From: Hydrogenophaga crocea
GTDB taxonomy: Bacteria; Pseudomonadota; Gammaproteobacteria; Burkholderiales; Burkholderiaceae_C
Direction of reading: 5' to 3'
NCBI RefSeq assembly: GCF_011388215.1
Contig: NZ_CP049989.1
Span: 3,938,501 to 4,002,500, forward strand
DNA: 64,000 bases
In this document: positions 28,020 through 36,165 of the stretch, in pieces
Position numbering within the stretch: the first letter of the stretch is position 1
Layout of the letters: each line of letters starts with the position of its first letter
The notes under the pieces: generated by a model
What the model was told of the DNA's origin: nothing
Seen by the model: the letters and a program-made list of their open reading frames with translations, nothing else
The model's database searches: none
Made by a program: the position numbers and the translations under genes

Positions 28020-29359
28020 GCGCTCCGTCCGTTTCCCCCTCAGCCCCCACCCTGGGCCAGCAGCTCGCGCACACGGCCCGCGCCGTGCTCGCGGTGCGCC
28101 AGGGCCGCTCGCTCACCGACGCACTGGCCGATGTGCCCGCACCACTGCGCGCGGGCGTGCAGGCGCTGGCCTTTCACACGCTGCGCGAGCTCGGCACCTG
28201 CGAAGCCCTGGTCGCACAGCTCGCCGAGCGCGCGCCGCCACCGCCCCTGCGCGCGCTGATGTGCGCGGCGCTGGCGCTGCTGACCGCACCCGACGCGCCC
28301 GGCGCGCGCTACGCGGCGCACACCGTGGTCGACCAGGCGGTGCGCGCGGCGCAGCACGAGCCGCGCTGGCAGCGCCAGGCCGGCTTCCTCAACGCCTGCC
28401 TGCGCCGCTACCTGCGCGAAACCGAGGCCCTGCGCGCCGCGGTGGCGAGCGACCCGGTGGCGCAGTGGAACCACCCGCGCTGGTGGATCGAACGCGTGCA
28501 GCGCGACCACCCCGAGGCCTGGCGGGGCATCCTCACGGCCAACAACCACCCCGGGCCCATGACCCTGCGCGTGAACCGCCGCCGCACCACGCGCGAGGCG
28601 CTGGCGCAGGCGCTCGCGCAGCAGGGTGTGGCCAGCCGCGCGGTGGGCGACGACGGTCTGGAGCTTGCGCGGGCCCTGCCCGTGGAGCAGCTGCCCGGCT
28701 TCGCCGCCGGCGATTGCTCGGTGCAGGACGAGGCTGCCCAGCTCGCCGTCCCGCTGCTGCTGCAAGGCCTGCCCGCCGGGACGCGCCCGCGCGTGCTCGA
28801 CGCCTGCGCCGCGCCCGGCGGCAAGACCGCGCACCTGCTCGAGCGCGCCGACGCCGATCTGCTCGCGCTCGACGTCGACCCGCAGCGCTGCCAGCGCATC
28901 ACCGACAACCTGCAGCGCCTGGGCCTGCAGGCCGACGTGCGCTGCGCCGACGCCGCACAGCCGGCCACCTGGTGGGACGGCCGGCCCTTCGATGCCATCC
29001 TGCTCGACGCGCCGTGCACCGCCTCGGGCATCGTGCGCCGCCACCCCGACGTGCGCTGGCTGCGCCGCGACAGCGACGTGGCCGCGCTCGCGCGCACCCA
29101 GCGCGCGCTGCTCGACGCCCTCTGGCCGCTGCTGTGCGAAGGCGGTCGGCTGGTGTACGCCACCTGCTCGGTGTTCCGCGCCGAGGGCAGCGAGCAGCTG
29201 CAAGCGTTCCTTCAGCGCCACACCGACGCGCTTTCCGCCCCCGCCCCGGGCCACCTGTTGCCAGGGCTTCCCGATACGGTGGGGGAGTTCAACGACAATC
29301 GATCGCGTGGACCGGACGGCTTCTATTACGCCTGCATCGACAAGGCCCGCGCCCGCTGA
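28016..29359 (+). CDS. rsmB: 16S rRNA (cytosine-967-C5)-methyltransferase RsmB
   Basis: Predicted 447 aa. N-terminal NusB-like RNA-binding domain (about residues 15-150), then the SAM-dependent methyltransferase fold with VLDACAAPGGKTAHLLE, ALDVDPQRC, the motif IV cysteine in LLDAPCTASGIVRRHPD and the catalytic-cysteine motif VYATCSVFRAEG. It methylates C967 of 16S rRNA in the P-site region. Start overlaps the M48 peptidase stop. The order rsmB-DUF4390-ntrY-ntrX is a standard betaproteobacterial arrangement. Confidence 0.95.
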   Translation: MSAPSVSPSAPTLGQQLAHTARAVLAVRQGRSLTDALADVPAPLRAGVQALAFHTLRELGTCEALVAQLAERAPPPPLRALMCAALALLTAPDAPGARYAAHTVVDQAVRAAQHEPRWQRQAGFLNACLRRYLRETEALRAAVASDPVAQWNHPRWWIERVQRDHPEAWRGILTANNHPGPMTLRVNRRRTTREALAQALAQQGVASRAVGDDGLELARALPVEQLPGFAAGDCSVQDEAAQLAVPLLLQGLPAGTRPRVLDACAAPGGKTAHLLERADADLLALDVDPQRCQRITDNLQRLGLQADVRCADAAQPATWWDGRPFDAILLDAPCTASGIVRRHPDVRWLRRDSDVAALARTQRALLDALWPLLCEGGRLVYATCSVFRAEGSEQLQAFLQRHTDALSAPAPGHLLPGLPDTVGEFNDNRSRGPDGFYYACIDKARAR

Positions 29360-29384
29360 ACCCGGCCGAGCCGGCCGTGGCGGC

Positions 29385-30011
29385 GTGGTACGCACGCTGC
29401 ATGCCGCGTGGCGCGCACTGGCGCTGGTCCTGCTGCTCGGCCTGCCACTGGCCTGGTCGCAGCCGCCCGAGGTCCGCCAGCTGTCGCTGCAGCGCACCCC
29501 CGAAGCCCTCTACCTCAACGCCCGGCTCGGCATCGCGCCGCACGGCGCGGTGCAGGATGCGCTGCTCAAGGGCGTGCCGCTGTACTTCGTGTGGGAGGCC
29601 ACGGTGCTGCGCGAACGCTGGTACTGGACCGACCGCCGCGTCGCGGCGCAGCGCCGCGTGCTGCGCCTGGCCTACCAGCCGCTGACGCGGCTCTGGCGCG
29701 TGAGCCTGTCGACCGACAACGGCGGCGGCACCGGCGGCGCCGGCCTGCAGTACGCGCTGCACCAGAACCACGACACCCTGGAAGAGGCGCTGGCCGCGAT
29801 CGGCCGCGCCTCGCGCTGGCGCCTGGCCGACGCCGGCCAGCTCGAACCCGGCGCCGAGCACCACGTGCAATTCGACTTCCGCCTCGACCTGACCCTGCTG
29901 CCGCGGCCGTTCCAGATCGGCCTGGGCTCGCAGGCCGAGTGGTCCATGCAGTTCAGCCAGGAACTGCAGGTGCCCAACGCGCCCACGGCCGAAACCGCGT
30001 CCGATTCGTGA
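29385..30011 (+). CDS. DUF4390 domain-containing protein
   Basis: Predicted 208 aa with an N-terminal signal peptide (LHAAWRALALVLLLGLPLAWS). The remaining sequence (VRQLSLQRTPEALYLNARLGI, GVPLYFVWEATVLRERWYW, a short Gly-rich insert, then HVQFDFRLDLTLLPRPFQIG) matches the DUF4390 family found next to ntrY in betaproteobacteria. Probably periplasmic; function unknown, and the neighbour suggests a part in sensing by NtrY. No in-frame ATG precedes the signal peptide, so GTG at 29385 is the likely start. Its stop overlaps the ntrY GTG. Confidence 0.8.
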   Translation: MVRTLHAAWRALALVLLLGLPLAWSQPPEVRQLSLQRTPEALYLNARLGIAPHGAVQDALLKGVPLYFVWEATVLRERWYWTDRRVAAQRRVLRLAYQPLTRLWRVSLSTDNGGGTGGAGLQYALHQNHDTLEEALAAIGRASRWRLADAGQLEPGAEHHVQFDFRLDLTLLPRPFQIGLGSQAEWSMQFSQELQVPNAPTAETASDS

Positions 30012-32251
30012 ACCCGCTGCACCCCCATTCCCCCAAGCCCGCGGCCCTGCGCTGGGCGGTGGTGGCCGGGCTGATCTTCATGACCGGCCTGGGCATGGTG
30101 CTGCTGTTCCTGCTCACGCTGGGCACGCGCAACAGCGCTTTCTACGAGCGCAACTTCGCGTTGCTGGTGTCCATCAACGTGGCCGCGGCCGTCGGCCTGG
30201 GCCTGGTGATCCTGTGGCTCGCGGTGCGGCTGTTCGTGCGCCTCAAGCGCGGCAAGTTCGGCAGCCGCCTGCTGGTCAAGCTCGCGGCCATCATCGGCCT
30301 GGTGGGGATCCTGCCGGGCCTGCTGATCTACACCGTGTCGTACCAGTTCGTGGCGCGCTCCATCGAGAGCTGGTTCGACGTGCGCGTGGAGAGCGCGCTG
30401 GCCGCGGGCCTGAACCTGGGGCGCACCACGCTCGACACCCTGGCCGCCGACGCCGCCAACAAGACCCGCGTGGCCGCCGACAGCCTGGCGCGCCAGAACA
30501 ACAGCGGCGCCGTGCTCGCGCTCGACCGCGTGCGCGAGCAGCTCGGCGCCACCGATGTGGTGCTGTTCAGTGCCGCGGGCCAGCCCCTGGGCAGCGCCGG
30601 CAGTTCGCGCTTCGACATCGCGCCCGAGCGACCCTCGGCCGCCACCTTGCGCAACGTGCGCAGCAACCGCGTGCTGGCCCAGATCGAAGGGCTCGAAGAC
30701 GCCGACGCGGGCGACCTGCAATCGGCCCTGGCCGCGAACCACGCGCGCGTGAAGGTGCTCGCGCTGGTCAATCCGCCCAGCTTCAGCTTCGACGCCGAGC
30801 CGCGCTTCCTGCAGGTGGTGGTGCCCTTGCCCTCGCCACTGATCATCGACGCGCTGGCCGTGCAGGCGGCCAACCGCGAGTACCAGGAACGCGCGCTGGC
30901 GCGCGAAGGCCTGCGCAGCATGTACATCGGCACGCTCACGCTCGCGCTGTGCCTGGCGGTGTTCGGCGCGGTGCTGCTCGCGGTGCTGCTGGGCAACCAG
31001 CTGATCCGCCCGCTCATCGTGCTGGCCGAGGGCATGCGCGAGGTGGCGGCGGGCAACCTCACGCCCAAGGCCGCGCTGCCCTCGCGCGACGAGCTCGCCG
31101 GTCTCACGCGCACCTTCGCCCACATGACGCAGGACCTGGCCGACGCGCGCGAGGCGGTGCAGCACAGCATGACCCAGGTCGACGCCGCGCGCGAAAACCT
31201 GCAGACCATTCTCGACAACCTCACCGCGGGCGTGGTGGTGTTCGACGAACAGGGCCGGCTGGTGAGCGCCAATCCCGGCGCCGCGCGCATCCTGCACGCC
31301 CCGCTCAACGTGCACCTGGGCGAGCCCATCACCGAGGTGCCCGGGCTCGAGGCCCTGGCCAGCGGCGTGTTGCAGCAGTTCGAGCGCTTCCTGGCCGAAG
31401 ACACGCCGCACGAGGGTGGCTACTGGCTGCAGTCCTTCGAACTCAGCGCCGACAACCAGACCTCGTTCGACCAGACCATCACGCTGATCGCGCGCGGCGC
31501 ACTGCTGCCGCACAACGAGCGCCTGCTGGTGTTCGACGACGTGACCGAGGTGGTGTCGGCGCAGCGCGCCAAGGCCTGGGGCGAGGTGGCCCGCCGGCTG
31601 GCGCACGAGATCAAGAACCCGCTCACGCCCATCCAGCTCTCGGCCGAGCGCCTGGCCATGAAGCTCGAAGGCAAGCTGCAGCCCACCGAGCAGGCCCTGC
31701 TGCAGAAATCGGTGCGCACCATTGGCGACCAGGTGGAGGCCATGAAGCGCCTGGTCAATGAGTTCCGCGACTACGCGCGCCTGCCCGCGGCGCAACTCAC
31801 CCCGCTCGACCTCAACGCCGCGGTGCGCGACACCCTGGGCCTGTACGACCACGCGGCCGTGCCGGTGCGCTGCGAACTCGCCGACGACCTGCCCCTGGTG
31901 AAGGCCGATGCGCAGCAGCTGCGCCAGCTCATCCACAACCTGGTGCAGAACGCGCAGGACGCCATGGCCGGCCTGGCCGGGGCCGAGGTGCTGCTGCGCA
32001 CCCGCCGCTCGGACAGCGGACAGTGGGTGCGGCTGGTGGTGATCGACAGCGGTCCGGGTTTTGCCGAGAACATCCTCAAGCGCGCCTTCGAGCCCTACGT
32101 GACCACCAAGGCCAAGGGCACGGGCCTGGGCCTGGCCGTGGTCAAGAAGATCATGGACGAACACGGCGGACGCGTGGACGTTGCCAACCGGATGACGGAT
32201 GGACGCGTGATCGGCGCGCAAGTGTCGCTATCATTCGCAGTTGCAAATTGA
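30008..32251 (+). CDS. ntrY: NtrY-like membrane sensor histidine kinase
   Basis: Predicted 747 aa. Two or more N-terminal membrane segments (LIFMTGLGMVLLFLLTL, NVAAAVGLGLVILWLAV, AAIIGLVGILPGLLIYTV), a large periplasmic sensor part, another helix (LTLALCLAVFGAVLLAVLL), HAMP (IRPLIVLAEGMREVAAGN), PAS (ILDNLTAGVVVFDEQG), HisKA with H533 in RRLAHEIKNPLTPIQL, and HATPase with LIHNLVQNAQDAM and GTGLGLAVVKKI. The start is GTG at 30008 overlapping the DUF4390 stop (GTGA). NtrY/NtrX systems respond to nitrogen, redox or envelope signals; the signal here is unknown. Confidence 0.92.
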   Translation: MNPLHPHSPKPAALRWAVVAGLIFMTGLGMVLLFLLTLGTRNSAFYERNFALLVSINVAAAVGLGLVILWLAVRLFVRLKRGKFGSRLLVKLAAIIGLVGILPGLLIYTVSYQFVARSIESWFDVRVESALAAGLNLGRTTLDTLAADAANKTRVAADSLARQNNSGAVLALDRVREQLGATDVVLFSAAGQPLGSAGSSRFDIAPERPSAATLRNVRSNRVLAQIEGLEDADAGDLQSALAANHARVKVLALVNPPSFSFDAEPRFLQVVVPLPSPLIIDALAVQAANREYQERALAREGLRSMYIGTLTLALCLAVFGAVLLAVLLGNQLIRPLIVLAEGMREVAAGNLTPKAALPSRDELAGLTRTFAHMTQDLADAREAVQHSMTQVDAARENLQTILDNLTAGVVVFDEQGRLVSANPGAARILHAPLNVHLGEPITEVPGLEALASGVLQQFERFLAEDTPHEGGYWLQSFELSADNQTSFDQTITLIARGALLPHNERLLVFDDVTEVVSAQRAKAWGEVARRLAHEIKNPLTPIQLSAERLAMKLEGKLQPTEQALLQKSVRTIGDQVEAMKRLVNEFRDYARLPAAQLTPLDLNAAVRDTLGLYDHAAVPVRCELADDLPLVKADAQQLRQLIHNLVQNAQDAMAGLAGAEVLLRTRRSDSGQWVRLVVIDSGPGFAENILKRAFEPYVTTKAKGTGLGLAVVKKIMDEHGGRVDVANRMTDGRVIGAQVSLSFAVAN

Positions 32252-32278
32252 CAACAGGTCCCGAGGGAAAGCGCACGC

Positions 32279-33022
32279 ATGGCAACGATTCTGGTGGTGG
32301 ACGACGAACACGGCATCCGCGATCTGCTTTCCGAAATCCTCAACGATGAGGGCCATACCGTCGAACTGGCCGAGAACGCCGCGCAAGCGCGCAACATCCG
32401 CCAGCAATTGCGCCCCGACCTCGTGCTGCTCGACATCTGGATGCCCGACACCGACGGCGTCACGCTGCTCAAGGAGTGGTCGAGCACCGGCCTGCTGACC
32501 ATGCCCGTGATCATGATGAGCGGCCACGCCACCATCGACACCGCCGTAGAAGCCACGCGCATCGGCGCCAGCGCCTTCCTCGAAAAGCCCATCACGCTGC
32601 AGAAGCTGCTCAAGGCCGTCGACCAGGGCCTGAACAAGGCCGTGCCGCCGCCCAAGGTGGCCGCCACGCCCTTGCTCGCGCCGCAGCGCCTGCCGGGCAG
32701 CGAGGTCACCGTGGAAGAGGCCATGACCATGACCCTGTCCGCGCACGCGGTCGGCCTCAATGGCGCAACGACCTTCAACGGCGCCGGCCTGGCCAACCTG
32801 CCGCTGGGCCCGCAACCGCAACAGACCTTCAACCTCGACAGCCCGCTGCGCGAAGCGCGCGACGAATTCGAGAAGGCCTATTTCGAGTACCACCTGGCCA
32901 AGGAGTCGGGCTCGATGACGCGGGTGGCCGAGAAGACCGGCCTCGAACGCACGCACCTCTACCGAAAGCTCAAGCAGCTCGGCGTCGACCTCGCGCGCGC
33001 CAAGCGCGGCCAGCTCGGCTGA
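32279..33022 (+). CDS. NtrX-like response regulator lacking the AAA+ domain
   Basis: Predicted 247 aa. A complete receiver domain (acidic pocket D8-D9, phospho-acceptor D52 in LVLLDIWMPD, K103 in LEKPI) is joined through about 90 residues without Walker motifs or GAFTGA to a Fis-type helix-turn-helix at the C terminus (MTRVAEKTGLERTHLYRKLK). Typical NtrX is about 450 aa with a sigma54-activating AAA+ domain between these parts; this one has none, so it should not activate sigma54 directly. It lies 27 bases after ntrY and is surely its partner. Confidence 0.9.
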   Translation: MATILVVDDEHGIRDLLSEILNDEGHTVELAENAAQARNIRQQLRPDLVLLDIWMPDTDGVTLLKEWSSTGLLTMPVIMMSGHATIDTAVEATRIGASAFLEKPITLQKLLKAVDQGLNKAVPPPKVAATPLLAPQRLPGSEVTVEEAMTMTLSAHAVGLNGATTFNGAGLANLPLGPQPQQTFNLDSPLREARDEFEKAYFEYHLAKESGSMTRVAEKTGLERTHLYRKLKQLGVDLARAKRGQLG

Positions 33023-33060
33023 GGCAGCTTCGCAAGCTGCTATACTCGCTGTCTTTCCAA

Positions 33061-33136
33061 GGCCCGGTAGCTCAGTTGGTAGAGCAGCGGATTGAAAATC
33101 CGCGTGTCGGTGGTTCGATTCCGCCCCAGGCCACCA
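33061..33136 (+). tRNA. tRNA-Phe (GAA)
   Basis: 76 nt with CCA. Anticodon loop TTGAAAA reads GAA, D-arm GCTC/GAGC, anticodon stem GCGGA/TCCGC, T-arm GGTGG/CCGCC. The acceptor stem is GGCCCGG with CCAGGCC, leaving a C5-A68 mismatch; all other acceptor pairs are canonical. It is followed by an intrinsic terminator. Confidence 0.95.
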
Positions 33137-33146
33137 GAATCCCCAG

Positions 33147-33178
33147 AACGCCCAGCCCATCGGTTGGGCGTTTTGTTT
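33147..33178 (+). terminator. Rho-independent terminator after tRNA-Phe
   Basis: AACGCCCA (33147-33154) and TGGGCGTT (33165-33172) form an 8-bp stem with a 10-base loop, followed by TTGTTT. It separates tRNA-Phe from the acyltransferase gene. Confidence 0.85.
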
Positions 33179-33242
33179 GGTGCCGCGGAAACGGGTGTGG
33201 ACGCGGCGGCATCCCTCCTCCAGCTGTTCCTGTAGTCCTCGC

Positions 33243-34289
33243 ATGGGTCGCTCGCTGTTGATCGACACGGTCAAGGCCGTGGCGTCGCAACTCATCGTGT
33301 TGCACCACCTCTCGCTGTACGCGCCCATGGCCGACTGGCTCGCGACGGCCTGGCCCGGCTTCATGGCCTTTCTCCACCAGGAGGGCCGGCTGGCCGTGCA
33401 GCCCTTCCTGGTGGTAGGCGGCTTCCTCACCGTGCACTCGCTGCACCAGCGCCACCTGCACTCGCCGCTGCCCCTGGTGTGGCAGCGCTACCTGCGCCTG
33501 CTGCCGCAGTTCCTCGTGGCCCTGGTGCTGGTGGTGCTGGCCACCTGGCTCATGGGCCAGGAGCTCGCGCACGAAGACTGGGTCTCGCCCCTGCCCACGG
33601 CGGGCGTGCTGATCGCCCATGTGCTGTTCCTGCAGGACGTGCTGGGCATTCCTTCGCTCACCGCTGGCGCCTGGTACCTCGCGATCGACCTGCAGTTGTT
33701 CGCGCTGTTCGCCGTGCTGGCCTGGTTCACCGCCCGCCTGGACGCGCCGCTGGCCAACCGCGTCGCGCCCGCGGTGGTGGCCGTGGCCACGGCCTTGTCG
33801 CTGCTGCTGTTCAGCCGCCGGCCCGCGCTCGACGAGTGGGCCATCTACCACCTCGCGGCTTACGGCCTCGGGGCGCTGGCCGCCTGGGCGCGCCTGCACC
33901 CGCCCGCGCGCGCCTGGTGGTGGGCCGCAATGGCCCTGGTGCTGGTCGACGCGAGCTGGGACCCGCGCCCGCGCCCCTTGCTGGCCATGGCCACGGCCCT
34001 GGCGCTGTTCGCGGGCTCGCACCTGCGCTGGACCGCCGTCTCGACGCCGTTGCGCCGCGCCATCGCCCACCTCAGCGACATGTCCTACAGCATCTTCGTC
34101 TGCCACTTCGCGGTCATCCTGCTCGTGAGCGGCCTGTGGAATCGCCTGGACCTGCACGGCGTGGGGCCGGCCCTGGCCTGGAGCGCGTTCGCCTGGGCCT
34201 TGTCCATCGGCGTCGGCGTGGCGGTGCAGCGGCTGTGCGATCGCTGGATGCTCAGGGGCCGGGCCCCGGCATTGGGCGCGGCCCGCTGA
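33243..34289 (+). CDS. Acyltransferase-3 family membrane protein
   Basis: Predicted 348 aa, about ten hydrophobic segments. The start MGRSLLIDTVKAVASQLIVLHH resembles the family's first membrane helix, with the R/H pair used in acyl transfer, and YSIFVCHFAVILLVSGLW is like the last helices. Such integral membrane enzymes O-acetylate surface polysaccharides or other envelope molecules. ATG at 33243 is preferred; an in-frame ATG at 33177 would add a basic tail that overlaps the tRNA-Phe terminator. It stands alone between tRNA-Phe and gdhA, so its substrate cannot be inferred. Confidence 0.8.
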   Translation: MGRSLLIDTVKAVASQLIVLHHLSLYAPMADWLATAWPGFMAFLHQEGRLAVQPFLVVGGFLTVHSLHQRHLHSPLPLVWQRYLRLLPQFLVALVLVVLATWLMGQELAHEDWVSPLPTAGVLIAHVLFLQDVLGIPSLTAGAWYLAIDLQLFALFAVLAWFTARLDAPLANRVAPAVVAVATALSLLLFSRRPALDEWAIYHLAAYGLGALAAWARLHPPARAWWWAAMALVLVDASWDPRPRPLLAMATALALFAGSHLRWTAVSTPLRRAIAHLSDMSYSIFVCHFAVILLVSGLWNRLDLHGVGPALAWSAFAWALSIGVGVAVQRLCDRWMLRGRAPALGAAR

Positions 34290-34301
34290 AGCGCGCGTGC
34301 A

Positions 34302-34336
34302 AAAATGGTGCGTTTTTCCTGTCAATGCACCATTTT
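34302..34336 (+). promoter_or_regulatory. Inverted repeat covering the gdhA start codon
   Basis: AAAATGGTGC (34302-34311) and GCACCATTTT (34327-34336) are perfect 10-base arms, 15 bases apart. The right arm overlaps the last base of the gdhA ATG and the next three codons. In RNA it would form a hairpin sequestering the start region; in DNA it could be an operator. The half-site TGCACCA/TGGTGC resembles NtrC half-sites, but the arms face the opposite way to the NtrC consensus. Confidence 0.6.
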
Positions 34337-35689
34337 GGAAATCTCTTGAAGTACGCGAGCGCCCACCAATTCCTGCAACACGTTGCCGCGCGCAACCCCG
34401 GCCAGCCCGAGTTCCTGCAAGCCGTCACCGAGGTGATGGAAAGCCTGTGGCCCTTCATCGAGCGCCACCCCAGGTACGCGGAGCACGGCCTGCTCGACCG
34501 CCTCGTGGAGCCCGAGCGGGTGGTGATGTTCCGCGTGTCCTGGGTCGACGACCACGGCGCCGTGCAGGTCAACCGCGGCTACCGCATCCAGCACAGCATG
34601 GCCATCGGCCCGTACAAAGGCGGCATCCGCTTCCACCCCTCGGTGAACCTGTCGGTGCTGAAGTTTCTGGCCTTCGAGCAGACTTTCAAGAATGCGCTCA
34701 CCACCTTGCCCATGGGCGGCGGCAAAGGCGGCGCCGACTTCGATCCCAAGGGCCGCAGCCCCGGTGAGGTGATGCGCTTCTGCCAGGCCTTCGTGACCGA
34801 GCTGTTCCGCCACGTGGGCGCCGACACCGACGTTCCCGCGGGCGACATCGGCGTGGGTGGCCGCGAGGTGGGCTACATGGCCGGCATGACCAAGAAGCTC
34901 AGCAACCGCGCCGACTGCGTGTTCACCGGCAAGGGCCTGAGCTTCGGGGGCTCGCTGATCCGCCCCGAGGCCACGGGCTATGGCACGGTGTACTTCGCCG
35001 ACGAGATGCTCAAGACCCGCGGCCTGTCGTTCCAGGGCCTGCGCGTGTCGGTGTCGGGCTCGGGCAATGTGGCGCAGTACGCGGTGGAAAAGGCCATGGC
35101 CCTGGGCGCCAAGGTGGTCACGGTGTCCGATTCGAGTGGCACGGTGGTCGACGAGCAGGGCTTTTCGCCCGAGAAGCTGGCCGTGCTCATGGACGTCAAG
35201 AACCACCACTTCGGCCGCGTGAGCGACTACGCCGCGCGCACCGGTGCGCACTTCGAGGCCGGCAAGCGTCCCTGGCACGTGCCGGTCGACGTGGCGCTGC
35301 CCTGCGCCACGCAGAACGAGCTCGACGCACAGGACGCTGCCCTGCTGATCCGCAACGGCGTGAAGTGCGTGGCCGAGGGCGCGAACATGCCTTCGACCAT
35401 CGAGGCCGCCAAGGCCTTCGAGGACGCGGGCGTGCTGTTCGCGCCCGGCAAGGCCAGCAACGCGGGCGGTGTCGCCACCTCGGGCCTGGAGATGAGCCAG
35501 AACGCGCTGCGCCTGTCGTGGCCGCGCGAAGAGGTCGACGCCCGCCTGCTGCAGATCATGCAGGGCATCCACGCGGCCTGCGTGCGCCACGGCCGGCGCG
35601 CCGATGGCACGGTGAGTTACGTGGACGGCGCGAACATCGCGGGCTTCGTGAAGGTGGCCGACGCCATGCTCGCGCAGGGCGTGGTCTGA
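34325..35689 (+). CDS. gdhA: NADP-specific glutamate dehydrogenase
   Basis: Predicted 454 aa, close to Escherichia coli GdhA. It aminates 2-oxoglutarate to glutamate with NADPH when ammonia is plentiful. Conserved blocks: VNRGYRIQHSMAIGPYKGGIRFH, the catalytic KNALTTLPMGGGKGG, DTDVPAGDIGVGGREVGYM, SFGGSLIRPEATGYGTVYF, the Rossmann VSGSGNVAQYAVEK, and GANMPSTIEA. The start at 34325 (MHHFGNLLKYAS) aligns with known N termini; the frame runs open upstream. No strong Shine-Dalgarno precedes it, and the start codon is inside an inverted repeat. Confidence 0.97.
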   Translation: MHHFGNLLKYASAHQFLQHVAARNPGQPEFLQAVTEVMESLWPFIERHPRYAEHGLLDRLVEPERVVMFRVSWVDDHGAVQVNRGYRIQHSMAIGPYKGGIRFHPSVNLSVLKFLAFEQTFKNALTTLPMGGGKGGADFDPKGRSPGEVMRFCQAFVTELFRHVGADTDVPAGDIGVGGREVGYMAGMTKKLSNRADCVFTGKGLSFGGSLIRPEATGYGTVYFADEMLKTRGLSFQGLRVSVSGSGNVAQYAVEKAMALGAKVVTVSDSSGTVVDEQGFSPEKLAVLMDVKNHHFGRVSDYAARTGAHFEAGKRPWHVPVDVALPCATQNELDAQDAALLIRNGVKCVAEGANMPSTIEAAKAFEDAGVLFAPGKASNAGGVATSGLEMSQNALRLSWPREEVDARLLQIMQGIHAACVRHGRRADGTVSYVDGANIAGFVKVADAMLAQGVV

Positions 35690-35706
35690 GGCCCGTCTGA
35701 GGCCGG

Positions 35707-36165
35707 TCAGCGCCAGCCCGACGCGCGTTCGAGCCGGAAGCGCAGGGCCGTGCCCTCGCCCCGGCCTTCGGCCGGCCGGCGCGTGCCGGTGATGCTGAGC
35801 CGGCCCGCGCAGTCCTGGGCCACGCCGTCCCAGACCGCGCTCATGGTCTTGCCGTCGTCGGATTCGTCGAGGTGGAACTCGCCCTCGGTGACGTCGCCCG
35901 ACACCACGGCCGTCAGGTCGTTGCCCGCGCCGCTGCGGCGCAGCTCGCCGCGCACGCCCGCGGTGTATTCGGGGTGGCGCTCGAACAGCACGGCGCCGCG
36001 CGAGCTCGCCTGCGTTTCCTGAGCGCCTTCGGGCCACAGCGTGAGCGTCCACAGGCCGGCGAGCTGGGCCGGGGGCACGTGATCGGGCACGGTGCAGGCC
36101 GGGGCCTGCGCGCCGGCCCACAGCGGCCAGGCCAGTGCCAGCAGGGCGAGGGTGCGCCGCCTCAT
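35707..36165 (-). CDS. Small secreted protein of unknown function
   Basis: Predicted 152 aa with a clear signal peptide (MRRRTLALLALAWPLWAGAQA). The mature part has PPAQLAGLWTLTLWPEG, RGAVLFERHPEYTAGVRGEL and two cysteines (ACTVPD and QDCAGRL) that could form a disulphide. Its pattern suggests a small beta-rich periplasmic domain. I do not recognise the family. The start overlaps the rep stop by 4 bases, so it is coupled to rep; a link in function is not obvious. Confidence 0.75.
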   Translation of the reverse strand: MRRRTLALLALAWPLWAGAQAPACTVPDHVPPAQLAGLWTLTLWPEGAQETQASSRGAVLFERHPEYTAGVRGELRRSGAGNDLTAVVSGDVTEGEFHLDESDDGKTMSAVWDGVAQDCAGRLSITGTRRPAEGRGEGTALRFRLERASGWR

